From Pseudohongiella sp. (lineage in GTDB: Bacteria; Pseudomonadota; Gammaproteobacteria; Pseudomonadales; Pseudohongiellaceae), in NCBI GenBank assembly GCA_030651695.1, contig JAUSCD010000005.1:58915-122914 (forward strand): a stretch of 64,000 nucleotides of DNA, in the 5' to 3' direction. The translations under genes and the position numbers were made by a program. The notes under the pieces are model-generated. The model was not told the DNA's origin. It saw nothing but the letters and a program-made list of their open reading frames with translations, and did not search any database. Shown here piece after piece: positions 48,701-57,880 of the stretch (the stretch's first letter is position 1; every line of letters starts with the position of its first letter).

Positions 48701-49530
48701 TTGAATCTGCTATCAGTGAGCGCGCGCAATTGCTGGCAGATATGCGAGATGGCATTCACAAACAACAATTCGAGCTCTACGTGCAAGCGCAGCAGGATGT
48801 CAGTGGGGTATTCATCGGGGCAGAGGCGCTGGTGCGCTGGAACCATCCCAAGCGCGGATTGGTGTCACCCGGGGATTTTATCCCTCTGGCTGAATCAAGT
48901 GGCCTGATGTTGCCACTGGGCCGCGAGATTGTGCGGATGGGACTTGATCTGCTGCAAGGATGGCAGCAACTGGAACATTGCGCTGAGCTCAAGCTCAGCT
49001 TGAATGTTGCTCCACAACAGTTTCATGAGGCTGATTTTGCCGGGATTCTGATCAGGGAGATTGAACAGCGGAAACTGGATCCGGCAAAGCTTATGCTGGA
49101 GTTTACTGAGTCGACGCTGCTTGAGAATTTTGCGCAGGCCCGGCTAAACATGCAGCTTCTCAGCGAAAAAGGCGTTCGGTTTGCAATTGATGACTTTGGG
49201 ACCGGCTACTCTTCTTTGGCGTATCTCAGTGAACTGCCTGTTGATCAGTTAAAAATTGATCAGTCATTTGTGCGTAATATGACGGTCAATCCGAAAAATA
49301 TGGCGATTGTGCGAACCGTTATTGATATGGCCTATTCAATGGGAATGGAGGTATTGGCGGAGGGCGTTGAAACGGAGGAGCAACGTCTCTCTCTGTTGTC
49401 GCAGGGATGTATGTTGTATCAGGGATACTTGATTGGAAGACCACAGATTAACAGTGGGTTTATTGAGCAGATGTTGCGGCAGTCACAGCTCCCGGGTGCA
49501 ACACTGAATACTTTGGATGGTTCAGAGTAA
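45745..49530 (+). CDS. Membrane-bound GGDEF-EAL protein with MASE3, PAS and GAF sensors
   Basis: 1261 residues. N-terminal membrane sensor of the MASE3 type (about 20-260, D-F-S-H-M-L-S-F), then PAS (270-390), GAF (405-555), two more PAS (565-690, 692-810), GGDEF (820-985) and EAL (1000-1250). The cyclase motif R-Y-G-G-D-E-F is intact at 893-899; no RxxD inhibitory site is seen before it. The phosphodiesterase residues are also kept: E-A-L at 1027-1029, L-N-V-A-P, E-F-T-E-S, I-D-D-F-G-T-G, L-K-I-D-Q, E-G-V-E-T. It may thus make or break c-di-GMP depending on signals. ATG 45745 has GGAAGGG ahead and lies inside cysQ, so the two are coupled. Confidence 0.93.
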   Translation: MSQSLLKTKIRLATGKTKKLLLVLAVILLASIVLPMPGIGGVAGYLPLHILMESIAIIIASMIYVIGWHTYQARPNWRTLTLSCLFLGVAVLDFSHMLSFDGMPDLISPSGPGQTISFWLSARTFAVAGLLSIVFLPERTPATIGRYSLLAAVLLLLAALHIWFLFFPQSVPATYVDGEGLTNFKILYELGLVFAFVAAACLIWWRNRLSPSTETLFLATSAVIMAMSEVFFTLYTVMSDVYALLGHVYKIIAFVLLYRALVATGIENPVKEVERLSRRIQATLDALPDMMFEIAADGTIYQYHSTVSRGDLLVPPEVFMGKNLGEFLPENAIEACREAFSDIEESGRSTNRQYSLKTASGLHWYEISGSGMKTLDNELHYILVVRDITQRYLSEQRTILMLNLASESEFLHESDLARRALDSLEEMTQSRISFLHMVSEDQETIELLAWGTETAKHYCDAEYNNHYPVSKAGIWADCVRTKSPVVVNNYAAVSDQKGLPQGHSELVRFVSVPVLDGNNIRMIVGIGNSDSFYDDNVVETVMLFGNELYQIVQRRRAQRESERNKRILKAALDHLPVGVAINSVGEDVRFEYMNDNFPLFYRTTREALTQAGNFWDAVYEDPLQREEMRGRVIADFQSGDPARMKWDYVPLAKKGHELRYINAHNVQVPEEGLSISLVLDVTEQRNNESELRIAATAFSSQEGIMITDAEQKILRVNKAFEHFTGYTQEEVLGKSPSFFSSGRNTKKFYSDMWESILKTGGWRGEIWNRRKSGEIYPQSLTITAVRNEKGEVTNYVADFIDISELKKAEQEISRLSFFDPLTGLPNREQLQKILFNSIATCSTARKHAGLLIIDLDHFKVLNDTMGHDAGDKLLIQVAERLLKVAGPGNVVARYGGDEFTLVINGLDAAAATAAAEVNQIAQYVLAALEDNYSIDGASYYTSGSIGATLFGADAPAAGELLRQADIGLSQAKNAGRNQVSFFDPLLESAISERAQLLADMRDGIHKQQFELYVQAQQDVSGVFIGAEALVRWNHPKRGLVSPGDFIPLAESSGLMLPLGREIVRMGLDLLQGWQQLEHCAELKLSLNVAPQQFHEADFAGILIREIEQRKLDPAKLMLEFTESTLLENFAQARLNMQLLSEKGVRFAIDDFGTGYSSLAYLSELPVDQLKIDQSFVRNMTVNPKNMAIVRTVIDMAYSMGMEVLAEGVETEEQRLSLLSQGCMLYQGYLIGRPQINSGFIEQMLRQSQLPGATLNTLDGSE

Positions 49531-49537
49531 GAGGGGG

Positions 49538-49568
49538 GGATTCGGCGGCATTATCTGCCGCCGAATCC
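49538..49568. terminator. Strong bidirectional hairpin between GGDEF-EAL and DUF4399 genes
   Basis: A perfect 13-bp stem (GGATTCGGCGGCA, 49538-49550, with TGCCGCCGAATCC, 49556-49568) and a 5-nt loop lie between convergent genes. No T run on either side, so it may stop transcription weakly or protect RNA ends. Confidence 0.65.
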
Positions 49569-49576
49569 GAGGTCAA

Positions 49577-49999
49577 TCAAAGAACAGTGATGGTAATTTT
49601 TTCTGACATGACCGGGGGATTGTGTGGCACATGCAGATGGTCGCCCAGTACCAGCTGCAGTGTATGTGTGCCAGGCTCCAGTGTTACCGTTGTCTCGGTC
49701 TGGCCTAGGCCAAAATGTGTCACATCAGCGCCTAACGCCTGGCCCAGATCAGGCAAAGAGTCCTTGTTGATCAGCAGATGATGGTGCCCGGTGTTAGGCA
49801 TCTGGATGCCTGCCGGAGCTACGCCCATACCGCTCAGACCAAAAACAACCTTGAACGTCCGCTCAACAGTTTCGCCATTTGCAGGAGAGACGATATAAAC
49901 CTGTGCGCCCTCTGGTGCAGCACTTGGCTGGGCCATTAATGCCGCTGAAAGGCCAAGTGCTGCAATAAAACCTGTCAATACCACAATTCTTTGTCTCAT
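49577..49999 (-). CDS. DUF4399 periplasmic protein
   Basis: 140 residues with a signal peptide (about 1-24, ending A-L-M-A-Q) and a beta-rich domain holding P-N-T-G-H-H-H-L-L-I, T-H-F-G-L-G-Q-T-E and L-V-L-G-D-H-L-H-V-P-H. The His-rich pattern is characteristic of DUF4399 and could bind metal (inference). Function unknown. ATG 49999 was taken over an earlier start at 50035 because it begins the signal peptide and has GGGG ahead. Confidence 0.82.
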   Translation of the reverse strand: MRQRIVVLTGFIAALGLSAALMAQPSAAPEGAQVYIVSPANGETVERTFKVVFGLSGMGVAPAGIQMPNTGHHHLLINKDSLPDLGQALGADVTHFGLGQTETTVTLEPGTHTLQLVLGDHLHVPHNPPVMSEKITITVL

Positions 50000-50101
50000 A
50001 ACATTACCCCGATGCTGGCGATCAAAATCGATCATGTTTTTGCAAAGGCGTATTTAATGTTATGTTTGCGGCTTATTCAAGCCTTTGATATTTTGGATGA
50101 A

Positions 50102-50629
50102 TCAATTCAGTGCAGGATAGCTCGCCAGCATAGCTCTGAACGCGTTGGCAAACTCCGGCCGGGCACGCTCTTCGTGCATGAACTCACCCGGGGTGACGCT
50201 GTGCAGGTGGTTAATCTGACCGGCATAAACCACGCGGCCAGATGCCGATTCTCGCATTTCAACAAGAATGGTTGCTTCGTAACGCAACACCACATCCTGC
50301 TCTATGCGCCGCTCAAACGGGTCAATTTGTTCCTGCTCAGGGTTGAGATTAACGTGTCGGTAACTCAGAGTGACTCTCAGCTGGTTCCGATTGTCGTTTC
50401 TGCTCAAGCCTTTTTCCTGAAATGCGCGATCAAACTCAACAACGACATAATCTGACAGGAATGCAGGGATTTCCCGTAATTCTATGCTGTACTCACGGTA
50501 TTCGGCGTAGTTGCCGGGACAGCATACGCTGACCGAGTGACCGATCTGCCCGCCAGTCTGTGCGCAACCTGCCAGCATCAGTAGTGCGAGTAAGGTAGTA
50601 GCCGTAAAAAAGCTGTTTTTTCTTATCAT
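50102..50629 (-). CDS. Predicted outer-membrane lipoprotein, unrecognised
   Basis: 175 residues with a lipoprotein signal: hydrophobic segment 8-20 and lipobox L-A-G-C (Cys22). A second C-C pair follows at about residues 36-37. The mature part is probably alpha/beta, with R-V-T-L-S-Y-R-H-V-N-L-N and a conserved-looking H-S-V-T-P-G-E-F. It resembles DUF4136-type lipoproteins, but I cannot confirm it. Upstream of the DUF4399 gene on the same strand, 102 bp apart. Confidence 0.65.
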   Translation of the reverse strand: MIRKNSFFTATTLLALLMLAGCAQTGGQIGHSVSVCCPGNYAEYREYSIELREIPAFLSDYVVVEFDRAFQEKGLSRNDNRNQLRVTLSYRHVNLNPEQEQIDPFERRIEQDVVLRYEATILVEMRESASGRVVYAGQINHLHSVTPGEFMHEERARPEFANAFRAMLASYPALN

Positions 50630-50750
50630 GATCTGTCCTCAAATGTGTGTCATCTATTAGCCATATTGGCACGGGATTTGATAGCGTTATTTGATCACGA
50701 TCAGGTAAATGGTAAAGATTGGAAGAAGATTGGAAGAAGATTGTGAGGCA

Positions 50751-51085
50751 GGCGGAATAATAAAAACAGCCTTTGGGCTGTTTTTACCCTTCGGGCTTCG
50801 CGCTGTCGCGCTCGTTGTAAATTGCTGCGCAATTTATCGAACCAGATCGGTGGCTCTCATCCGCCCCCGGGCACCACATACAAAAAAGCCCCGCTTATGC
50901 GAGGCTTTTGCAGGTGGGGCTGGAGGCGGAATAATAAAAACAGCCTTTGGGCTGTTTTTACCCTTCGGGCTTCGCGCTGTCGCGCTCGTTGTAAATTGCT
51001 GCGCAATTTATCGAACCAAATCGGTGGTTCTCATCCGCCCCCCGGGCGCCACATACAAAAAAGCCCCGCTTATGCGAGGCTTTTT
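50751..51085. repeat. 174-bp tandem repeat beyond tRNA-Phe
   Basis: Two copies start at 50751 and 50925. Each holds a hairpin AAAAACAGCC...GGCTGTTTTT, a stem GCGC TGTC GCGC, the hairpin AAATTGC...GCAATTT, an inverted fragment of the tRNA-Phe 3' end, and a terminator hairpin AAGCCCCGC...GCGAGGCTT. Between 50630 and 51090 nothing else is coding: the frames here are caused by the repeat. A short GGAAGAAGATT duplication lies just before it (50721-50742). Confidence 0.9.
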
Positions 51086-51122
51086 GAATGTGGTGCCCGG
51101 GGGCGGAATCGAACCACCGACA
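51021..51122. repeat. Foldback duplicating the 3' end of tRNA-Phe
   Basis: The T-arm, acceptor 3' strand, CCA and following terminator of tRNA-Phe (minus strand) are matched by an inverted copy at about 51021-51068. The copy has changes in the T loop (TTCTCATCC in place of TTCGATTCC) and cannot form a tRNA. The centre is the terminator hairpin with arms AAGCCCCGC and GCGAGGCTT (51061-51082). A second inverted copy lies at 50848-50890. Confidence 0.85.
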
Positions 51123-51166
51123 CGATGATTTTCAATCATCTGCTCTACCAACTGAGCTACCCGGGC
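51091..51166 (-). tRNA. tRNA-Phe (GAA)
   Basis: A 76-nt cloverleaf on the minus strand: acceptor GCCCGGG / CCCGGGC, D-arm GCTCAGTTGGTAGAGC, anticodon stem ATGAT / ATCAT with loop T-T-G-A-A-A-A giving anticodon GAA, variable GTGTC, T-arm G-G-T-G-G-TTCGATTC-C-G-C-C, and encoded ACCA. It lies upstream of yggX on the same strand by position, as in Pseudomonas. A terminator hairpin follows within 10 nt. Confidence 0.98.
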
Positions 51167-51305
51167 TTGTAACTGTTTGCTTCAGACTTGCTGAATTTGT
51201 ACGTCCGGGCTGGTGGCCCTGCGAACAAGGCGCGTATTAAAACCGTTGCCGGGCTTTGAGTCAAGTCCGGGAATAAATCTTCTTTGACCGGCGTCCCTTC
51301 AGCTC

Positions 51306-51581
51306 TCAGTCGGCATCCGGGGCTACATAACCGCTGGCGGTTTCAAAATCCTGGTTTGACAGGAATCTATCCATTTGTTCAGTCAGGTATTTCCGGTCGT
51401 CGGGTGAGGCCATACTGAGATGTTTTTCGTTTATCAGCATGACTTGTTGTTTTTGCCAGTCTTGCCAGGCTTGGGCGGAGACGTTTTCAAAAATGTCGCG
51501 ACCTTTGTCGCCCGGATACGGTGGCATAACCAGCCCGGGAAGTTCTTTCTGATACTTTTTACAATAAACGGTACGAGTCAT
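51306..51581 (-). CDS. yggX: Fe(2+)-trafficking protein YggX
   Basis: 91 residues, the usual length. Small cytoplasmic protein that protects Fe-S proteins from oxidants. Family N-terminus [16 protein letters not shown] with Cys7, then [15 protein letters not shown] and [16 protein letters not shown] precedes ATG 51581. The start overlaps the mutY 3' end by 23 nt; the pair mutY-yggX is conserved and both concern oxidative damage. Confidence 0.95.
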   Translation of the reverse strand: MTRTVYCKKYQKELPGLVMPPYPGDKGRDIFENVSAQAWQDWQKQQVMLINEKHLSMASPDDRKYLTEQMDRFLSNQDFETASGYVAPDAD

Positions 51582-52644
51582 GATGATTCTCCTGGTGGGC
51601 AGCCATGCGCTGTAACAATTTTTTGACCGGCGCTGACAGGCCCAGATTAATCCTTGTATCGTCAGATGATGGGGTAAGAGGATACCAGCAAGTGCCCGCG
51701 GTTTGTTCGGATATCTGAGGGCGCGACAGTGTAGCGACAACCGGGGTGATGTCCAGATGGAAATGGCTGAAGGTGTGACGAACCACAGGCCAGCAACTTT
51801 TAAAACTGGCGCCCTTGTGCTCCAGCCAGGTCTGTACTTCATCGAATGCTGAGAACTCTGGCAGGCTCCACAAACCACCCCACAGGCCGCTGGCAGGACG
51901 TTGCTCCAGCAGTACTTCACTGTTGTCCTGTTCGCAAATCAGCATAAAGGTCTGGCGAACTGGTAATGTCTTCCGGGGTTTGCTGACGGGCAGAGACTTC
52001 GTTAGATCCAACAACAAGGCCTTGCAGCTATCGGCCAGAGGGCAGCGCGTGCATGCCGGTTTGCTTCTGGTGCAGACGGTGGCGCCAAGATCCATCATGG
52101 CCTGAGTGTACGAAGCTACCCGATCATGAGGGGTTGCCTGATCGGCCAGGTGCCACAGTTTTTTCTGGGTGGCCATTTCTCCCGACCAGCTGTTGATGGC
52201 GTAATAACGACACAGCACACGTTTGACGTTGCCATCCAGAATCACGCCGCGCTGCCCCATGCTTAGCGCCAGAATTGCCCCGGCAGTTGAGCGACCTATG
52301 CCGGGTAACCCGCCAAGTTGCTCAAGAGACGGCGGGAATATCCCATGGTAATGGTCATTTACGATTTGAGCGGTTTTGTGCAGGTTGCGCGCGCGGGCGT
52401 AATAACCAAGGCCAGTCCACAAATGCAGGACCTGATCAATGGGTGCTGTGGCCAACACCTCTACGTCAGGGAAGTGCTGCATAAAACGTTGGTAATAGGG
52501 GATGACAGTTGTGACCTGAGTCTGTTGCAGCATGATCTCGGACACCCACACACGGTAAGGTGTGGTCTCGCGCTGCCATGGCAGGTCATGGCGGCCGTGC
52601 TGGTCAAACCATTGCAGCACGGCCGCCGGGTCCAGTGTATTCAT
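51559..52644 (-). CDS. mutY: A/G-specific adenine DNA glycosylase
   Basis: 361 residues. Removes A mispaired with 8-oxoguanine. Helix-hairpin-helix with [12 protein letters not shown], catalytic region [10 protein letters not shown], the [4Fe-4S] pattern C-x6-C-x2-C-x5-C in [17 protein letters not shown], and a C-terminal NUDIX-like domain with SGLWGGLW and [14 protein letters not shown] 52644 aligns with E. coli MutY and has GGGGA 6 nt ahead; an upstream ATG at 52683 is less likely. Confidence 0.95.
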   Translation of the reverse strand: MNTLDPAAVLQWFDQHGRHDLPWQRETTPYRVWVSEIMLQQTQVTTVIPYYQRFMQHFPDVEVLATAPIDQVLHLWTGLGYYARARNLHKTAQIVNDHYHGIFPPSLEQLGGLPGIGRSTAGAILALSMGQRGVILDGNVKRVLCRYYAINSWSGEMATQKKLWHLADQATPHDRVASYTQAMMDLGATVCTRSKPACTRCPLADSCKALLLDLTKSLPVSKPRKTLPVRQTFMLICEQDNSEVLLEQRPASGLWGGLWSLPEFSAFDEVQTWLEHKGASFKSCWPVVRHTFSHFHLDITPVVATLSRPQISEQTAGTCWYPLTPSSDDTRINLGLSAPVKKLLQRMAAHQENHHDSYRLL

Positions 52645-52687
52645 CCCGGATTCCCCGGTATCGGTTGTGTCAGTCAAGAGCATGCGC

Positions 52688-54691
52688 TCATTGGAAAATA
52701 CTGCGCAGTCGATCCCGCACGCGTTCAACCTGCGTGCCGACTGCGTCAGCCGCCCTGCGTTCAACCTCGTCGCGGGCTATACGGACAAAGGTCTCACGCA
52801 CCCGTTGCAGATCGGGACTGCAGTATCTTAGTGCCGGATCGCTGAAGGCTGCATTGCAGCGTACCGGCCACGATACATTCTGGAAATCTTCGCTGACCAC
52901 CAGGCTTTGTGGCGCAGGTTCACCGAGCACAGTAAAAGCCATCTGATAGTCAAAGCGGCCGTTCTGCAGATCGATACCACCGGTGCCGGCGATATCAAAA
53001 TTATCCAGCCTCAGGCTCAGAACCTGATTGGTCATCAGCCCGTTGCTGAAGGTAAGTACTGCCTCAGTATTGTTGACCTGGACAACGTCCGGCCATGAGG
53101 CTGCCATTTCCCCTCTGGGGCTGAGCACAGAAATTGCTGAAAAAACCTGCTTGAGCAAAGTAATGTTAACGGTGCTTTCGCTCACCTGTAACTGGCTGCT
53201 GCCGGTAATGCTGTTGAGCAAGGTGTTTACCGTATTGCCAGTCATCTGATGGGTGGTATTAAGATCAAAGCGCCCGTTAAAAAAACCCAGCGCGGGAATG
53301 TCGGCCGTCAGGGCCTCGGCATTGACATTGTTGAGTGCAGTGGCCAACGCTAACTGAGCAGGAGAGCGTCTGGCATTCAGGCGGGCTACCACGTCAAGCG
53401 CTCCGCCGTAAAAACCGGCTGAGTCGGCATCAATGGCAAGCTCGCCATTCTCCAGCACCAACCCAAATTGCAGTGGACTGAACTCCAGTCCGCCAATCTT
53501 TAAACTTGCGATGTTGTGGCTGCCGCGGATATTCATGCTGTTGAGAAATTCCAGCGGTAGCTCAATATCGGCAACTGGCGCAGTGGGTTGCTCCGCAGAG
53601 TCGTCAGGGGTTCCGGTTACTGCAGCGGGCATCCAGCTGTCGATATCAAGACCAGAGCTGTTGAGTTGGTAGGTAACTCGCATGGGGCTGTTATCGCCGG
53701 CAAAAACGACGTCGGATTGCAGCATCACCCGCTCACTGCCCGATGCGCCGAGGCCAAGATCAAGCTGCTCTATCCTGAGGCCGCTCAGATCGCCTCGGGC
53801 ACGCAGCTCCTGTATGCCGAGCCGCTGTTGGTCCGGCGATGGCAGCAGGTTCTCATCGGCAAGCGCAAAGTTGGCGAGCAGATGTGGCAGCGGGAAGTTG
53901 TTGCTGCTGAGCCGTGTCTGCCAGCTTAAGTCGCCCAGAAAATCACTGACGCTGATCTCGCCATTGAGAATCAGCGGACTTAAATCCAGTTGCATATCTG
54001 TCAACCTGACGCTTCCTGCATCAAAATTCACCGCTGCAGTGGATCGCATGGCGATATCGAACTCATGCCCGGCGGTAGCATCGAGAATCTTCATGGAAAC
54101 ACTCAGCTGGAAGGGTCGGTCCTCCAGGTTGGTTCCAGTACTGTTGATGTCAACATTCTGCAGCGTTGTGTTAATGCCGCGTTGCTGATCCTGCAGCGAG
54201 AAGCTGGCATTATGGATTGTGATCTGCTCAATATTCAGATTGACCGGAATCTCATTGGCCGGGCTGCTCTCTGTGGGTGCGGGTGCGGGTGAGTCCGGGC
54301 GGTTGACCGGCCAATTGCTGTTGCCCTGACTGTCCACGATCCAGTTGACGTGAAGGTTCTCGGCAAAAAACTCTCCCATTTCCAGTTGCCCGCGCAGCAG
54401 CGGCAGGGGGGCCAGTTTTAAGGAGATGGTAGAAAACGAGGCAAGTTCCTGCGGACTGGCCGGGTTAACCAACCTGACATCGTTAATGTTCAGACCGAAC
54501 ACCGGCCGGAAAGTCCAGCTCATATCCCCGGCTATCGTAAGTTGCAGACCGCTCTGGCGTGCTACCAGCGTCTCAAGAGTGCCGCGGTAACGGTTTGGAT
54601 CAATCACAGTAAATAGTACAAAAACCACAGCGACACTGAATAATACCAGCGCGGCAACTACAACAATGAGAAATTTCAGTAATTTATTCAT
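52688..54691 (-). CDS. asmA: AsmA family protein
   Basis: 667 residues. One N-terminal membrane span (about 7-29) and a long periplasmic beta-rich region with the AsmA N-terminal sequence NRYRGTLETLVARQSGLQL and the C-terminal AsmA domain (N-G-R-F-D-L-N-T-T-H). AsmA-like proteins are thought to move phospholipids between membranes. A Pro/Ser/Thr-rich stretch near 130 is atypical. Located between mutY and the divergent his operon, as in Pseudomonas. Confidence 0.9.
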   Translation of the reverse strand: MNKLLKFLIVVVAALVLFSVAVVFVLFTVIDPNRYRGTLETLVARQSGLQLTIAGDMSWTFRPVFGLNINDVRLVNPASPQELASFSTISLKLAPLPLLRGQLEMGEFFAENLHVNWIVDSQGNSNWPVNRPDSPAPAPTESSPANEIPVNLNIEQITIHNASFSLQDQQRGINTTLQNVDINSTGTNLEDRPFQLSVSMKILDATAGHEFDIAMRSTAAVNFDAGSVRLTDMQLDLSPLILNGEISVSDFLGDLSWQTRLSSNNFPLPHLLANFALADENLLPSPDQQRLGIQELRARGDLSGLRIEQLDLGLGASGSERVMLQSDVVFAGDNSPMRVTYQLNSSGLDIDSWMPAAVTGTPDDSAEQPTAPVADIELPLEFLNSMNIRGSHNIASLKIGGLEFSPLQFGLVLENGELAIDADSAGFYGGALDVVARLNARRSPAQLALATALNNVNAEALTADIPALGFFNGRFDLNTTHQMTGNTVNTLLNSITGSSQLQVSESTVNITLLKQVFSAISVLSPRGEMAASWPDVVQVNNTEAVLTFSNGLMTNQVLSLRLDNFDIAGTGGIDLQNGRFDYQMAFTVLGEPAPQSLVVSEDFQNVSWPVRCNAAFSDPALRYCSPDLQRVRETFVRIARDEVERRAADAVGTQVERVRDRLRSIFQ

Positions 54692-54899
54692 GAGTTTGCC
54701 CCGCTCCTGTGAACTGACGACCGCCGTCTTGCGACAGTGATGTCATTTCGGTGATTTCCCTGCATCTGCTGCCAAAAGTGTAACGGATTGCCCGGGCCAT
54801 TGCACCGCCAGCCCTTTGGCTGCCCGGTTGGGGCCCGCGGTTTATACGCCGGATATGCTGAGAAGACCGGCAAGCTGGCCGATCCATGCACGACAGGCG

Positions 54900-54905
54900 T
54901 ATAAT
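54900..54905 (+). promoter_or_regulatory. Probable -10 box of the hisBHAF operon
   Basis: A perfect TATAAT lies 47 bp before the hisB start codon. No good -35 sequence is placed 16-18 bp upstream, so an activator or extended element may be involved. Divergent asmA begins 208 bp away. Confidence 0.45.
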
Positions 54906-54952
54906 GCCGCCGCTATATAGTCTTTCCGACATATCTATCAGGATCAACCCCA

Positions 54953-55555
54953 ATGGCAGAGCAGGCATTAAATCGTCAGGCCTCAGTAGAGCGTAATACC
55001 AAAGAAACGCAGATCCGGGTCACCGTAAATCTGGATGGTACCGGCATTCTGAAGTGTCAGACCGGCGTTCCATTTCTTGACCATATGCTGGATCAGGTTG
55101 CCCGTCACGGTCTGATAGACATGGATATTCACGCTGTTGGCGATCTGGAAATCGATGCTCACCACACGGTTGAGGATCTGGGGATTACGCTGGGCCAGGC
55201 ATTTAACAAGGCGCTCGATCGCAAGGGCATCCGTCGGTATGGGCATGCATACGTACCGTTGGATGAAGCCTTGTCACGCGTTGTAATCGATTTCTCCGGC
55301 CGTCCCGGTCTGGAGTATCACGTACCTTACACACGTGGTTCTGTCGGTGGTTTTGATGTCGACCTGTTCTACGAATTTTTCCAGGGTTTTGTTAACCACG
55401 CATTGATCACTCTGCATGTTGATAACCTGCGTGGGCACAATACCCACCACCAGATCGAAACTGTATTTAAAGCTTTTGGTCGCGCTTTGCGCATGGCGAT
55501 GGAAATTGATCCACGCAGCGCGGATGTGATTCCGTCAACCAAAGGCAGTCTCTGA
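54953..55555 (+). CDS. hisB: Imidazoleglycerol-phosphate dehydratase
   Basis: 200 residues; monofunctional form without the phosphatase domain. Metal-binding His clusters D-A-H-H-T-V-E-D and [10 protein letters not shown], and G-V-P-F-L-D-H-M-L near the start. Sixth step of histidine synthesis. First gene of hisB-hisH-hisA-hisF. Confidence 0.97.
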   Translation: MAEQALNRQASVERNTKETQIRVTVNLDGTGILKCQTGVPFLDHMLDQVARHGLIDMDIHAVGDLEIDAHHTVEDLGITLGQAFNKALDRKGIRRYGHAYVPLDEALSRVVIDFSGRPGLEYHVPYTRGSVGGFDVDLFYEFFQGFVNHALITLHVDNLRGHNTHHQIETVFKAFGRALRMAMEIDPRSADVIPSTKGSL

Positions 55556-55615
55556 GAATCTGATGCGCTGATTTTTTGCCCTGAAAGCAGGTAATCAGCG
55601 CAGGACCTTCTGATC

Positions 55616-56269
55616 ATGAACAATGTTGCAGTTATTGATTATGGAATGGGCAATTTGCATTCCGTATCAAAAGCACTTGAAAGTCTGGGTAACGACGTGC
55701 GCGTTACCATAACCAGCGATGCTGATGTCATTCTGAGTGCCGACCGGATTGTATTCCCCGGTGTAGGTGCCATCCGCGACTGTATGGCTGAAATTCGCCG
55801 GCTGGGTGTCGATGCCATAGTGAGCGAAGCCGTGGCGGCCGGTAAACCTGTTCTGGCCATTTGTGTTGGCATGCAGGCTTTGATGGACTTCAGCGAAGAG
55901 AACGGACATGTCGAATGTCTTGGAATCCTGCCTGGCGAAGTAAAACGTTTTGGCGGCTCCGGTGTGTTGTTTGATGCTGAGGGTGAACGTCTCAAAGTGC
56001 CGCACATGGGCTGGAACAATGTCAGACAGATGACCGGCCACCCGCTTTGGCAAGGCATTGACGACAACAGCCGTTTCTATTTTGTACACAGCTATTTTGT
56101 TGAGCCGGCTGACCACAGTCAGCTGGCCGGTGAGACTGAATATGGTCATCGCTTTGCGGCTGCTTTAAGTAAAAACTCTCTGTTTGCCGTTCAATTCCAT
56201 CCCGAAAAAAGCCAGCATTGCGGATTGCAGCTGTTGCGCAATTTTTTGGCCTGGGATGGTCAGTGCTGA
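55616..56269 (+). CDS. hisH: Imidazole glycerol phosphate synthase, glutaminase subunit
   Basis: 217 residues. Class I glutamine amidotransferase: nucleophile Cys in A-I-C-V-G-M-Q, and V-Q-F-H-P-E-K-S with catalytic His and Glu. Supplies ammonia to HisF, encoded two genes on. Note the nucleophile motif C-V-G-M where C-L-G-M is the common form; both occur in the family. Confidence 0.97.
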   Translation: MNNVAVIDYGMGNLHSVSKALESLGNDVRVTITSDADVILSADRIVFPGVGAIRDCMAEIRRLGVDAIVSEAVAAGKPVLAICVGMQALMDFSEENGHVECLGILPGEVKRFGGSGVLFDAEGERLKVPHMGWNNVRQMTGHPLWQGIDDNSRFYFVHSYFVEPADHSQLAGETEYGHRFAAALSKNSLFAVQFHPEKSQHCGLQLLRNFLAWDGQC

Positions 56270-56329
56270 TTCCATTGCGAATGAACTTATATACCCTTCG
56301 TATCAAGAAACTGCTTTAAAGGAACAACA

Positions 56330-57091
56330 ATGCTGGTAATTCCTGCAATCGATCTGAAAGACGGCCAATGTGTGCGACTGCGCCAGGGCCGCATGGAAGA
56401 TTCCACGGTATTCTCTGATGATCCGGTGAAAACCGCCGGTCACTGGCGTGCGCAGGGTGCCCGTCGTCTGCATCTGGTTGACCTGAATGGTGCATTTGCC
56501 GGGGAGCCGGTTAACGGCGCAATTGTTGAAGCAATTGCCAAGGCTTATCCCGATCTGCCGCTGCAAATTGGTGGTGGTATCCGCGATCTGAAAACCATCG
56601 AATACTATCTGAATGTCGGCGTGCAGTACGTCATCATCGGCACACAAGCTGTGCGTCATCCGCCGTTTGTGGCGGAGGCGTGTAAGGCGTTTCCGGGCCG
56701 TATTATTGTTGGGCTTGATGCCAAAGACGGGTGGGTTGCCACTGACGGCTGGGCGGAAGTGTCCACCGTCAATGTGGTGGATCTGGCACGTCGGTTTGCT
56801 GACGATGGTGTTGAAGCTATCATTTATACCGACATCGCCCGCGACGGTATGATGCAGGGTGTGAATGTGGAAGCCACATTGCGACTTGCGCGGGCGTCCA
56901 CCATTCCCGTGATCGCATCAGGTGGTGTCAGTCGTATGGAAGACATTAAAGAACTGATCAGCGTGGCGCGTACCGACACCGGCGCAGGCATTTCAGGTGC
57001 AATCACCGGCCGCGCCATTTACGAAGGTGCGTTGGATCTGGCGGCGGCACAACGCTATTGTGATGAACAACGCAGCAATCAGCAGCAATAA
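56330..57091 (+). CDS. hisA: ProFAR isomerase
   Basis: 253 residues. (beta/alpha)8 enzyme isomerising ProFAR to PRFAR. N-terminal catalytic Asp in [10 protein letters not shown]-terminal catalytic Asp in Y-T-D-I-A-R-D-G-M, phosphate loops G-G-G-I-R and A-S-G-G-V. It lies between hisH and hisF with 15 bp to the latter. Confidence 0.97.
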   Translation: MLVIPAIDLKDGQCVRLRQGRMEDSTVFSDDPVKTAGHWRAQGARRLHLVDLNGAFAGEPVNGAIVEAIAKAYPDLPLQIGGGIRDLKTIEYYLNVGVQYVIIGTQAVRHPPFVAEACKAFPGRIIVGLDAKDGWVATDGWAEVSTVNVVDLARRFADDGVEAIIYTDIARDGMMQGVNVEATLRLARASTIPVIASGGVSRMEDIKELISVARTDTGAGISGAITGRAIYEGALDLAAAQRYCDEQRSNQQQ

Positions 57092-57106
57092 ATTACAGGA
57101 CATATC

Positions 57107-57880
57107 ATGGCACTGGCAAAACGTATTATTCCTTGTCTCGATTGCGACAAAGGCCGTGTTGTAAAAGGTGTGAAGTTTCTGGATATCCGGGATGCCGGCG
57201 ATCCGGTGGAAATTGCCCGCCGTTACAGCGATGCCGGTGCTGACGAAATTACCTTTCTGGATATTACCGCATCACACGAAGGCCGTGAAACAACAGTTAA
57301 AACCGTTGAAGCAATTGCCTCGCAGGTATTTATTCCGCTAACAGTGGGTGGCGGCATCCGAACGCTGGAAGATATCCGCACCATGCTGAATGCTGGTGCA
57401 GATAAAGTTTCTATCAATACAGCAGCCGTCACTAATCCCGAGTTTGTGCGTCAGGCTGCGGAAAAATTTGGCTCGCAATGTATTGTTGTTGCTGTGGATG
57501 CCAAGAAAGTCAGTACGGAAGGTGAGGCTGATCGTTGGGAGATATTCACCCACGGTGGTCGCAAGCCAACGGGCCTTGACGCTATTGAGTGGGCAAAGAA
57601 GATGGTGAGTTATGGTGCCGGTGAAATACTGTTAACCAGTATGGATCGCGACGGCACCAAAATAGGGTTCGACCTGGCACTGAATCGCGCCATCAGTAAC
57701 GCAGTTGACGTGCCTGTGATTGCATCAGGTGGTGTAGGTAATCTGCAGCATCTGGTGGACGGCGTATTACACGGCGGTGCAGATGCAGTGCTGGCAGCCA
57801 GTATTTTTCACTTTGGCGAGTACAGCATTCCCGAGGCCAAACAATATATGGCTGACCGTGGCATTACCATGCGGCTGTAG
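57107..57880 (+). CDS. hisF: Imidazole glycerol phosphate synthase, cyclase subunit
   Basis: 257 residues. Pairs with HisH to make IGP and AICAR. Catalytic Asp in P-C-L-D-C-D-K-G-R and T-S-M-D-R-D-G-T-K, phosphate loop T-V-G-G-G-I-R. The 3' end overlaps that of the convergent deacetylase-like gene by 17 bp, so no terminator separates them. Confidence 0.97.
   Translation: MALAKRIIPCLDCDKGRVVKGVKFLDIRDAGDPVEIARRYSDAGADEITFLDITASHEGRETTVKTVEAIASQVFIPLTVGGGIRTLEDIRTMLNAGADKVSINTAAVTNPEFVRQAAEKFGSQCIVVAVDAKKVSTEGEADRWEIFTHGGRKPTGLDAIEWAKKMVSYGAGEILLTSMDRDGTKIGFDLALNRAISNAVDVPVIASGGVGNLQHLVDGVLHGGADAVLAASIFHFGEYSIPEAKQYMADRGITMRL

Noticed and set aside
50848..50890. Possible second tRNA or tRNA-like RNA
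   Set aside because: Only the T-arm and acceptor 3' half are present, with a changed T loop; no D-arm or anticodon arm.
50709..51172. Two overlapping frames across the tandem repeat (139 and 116 codons)
   Set aside because: They are produced by the 174-bp repeat and run into the tRNA gene.
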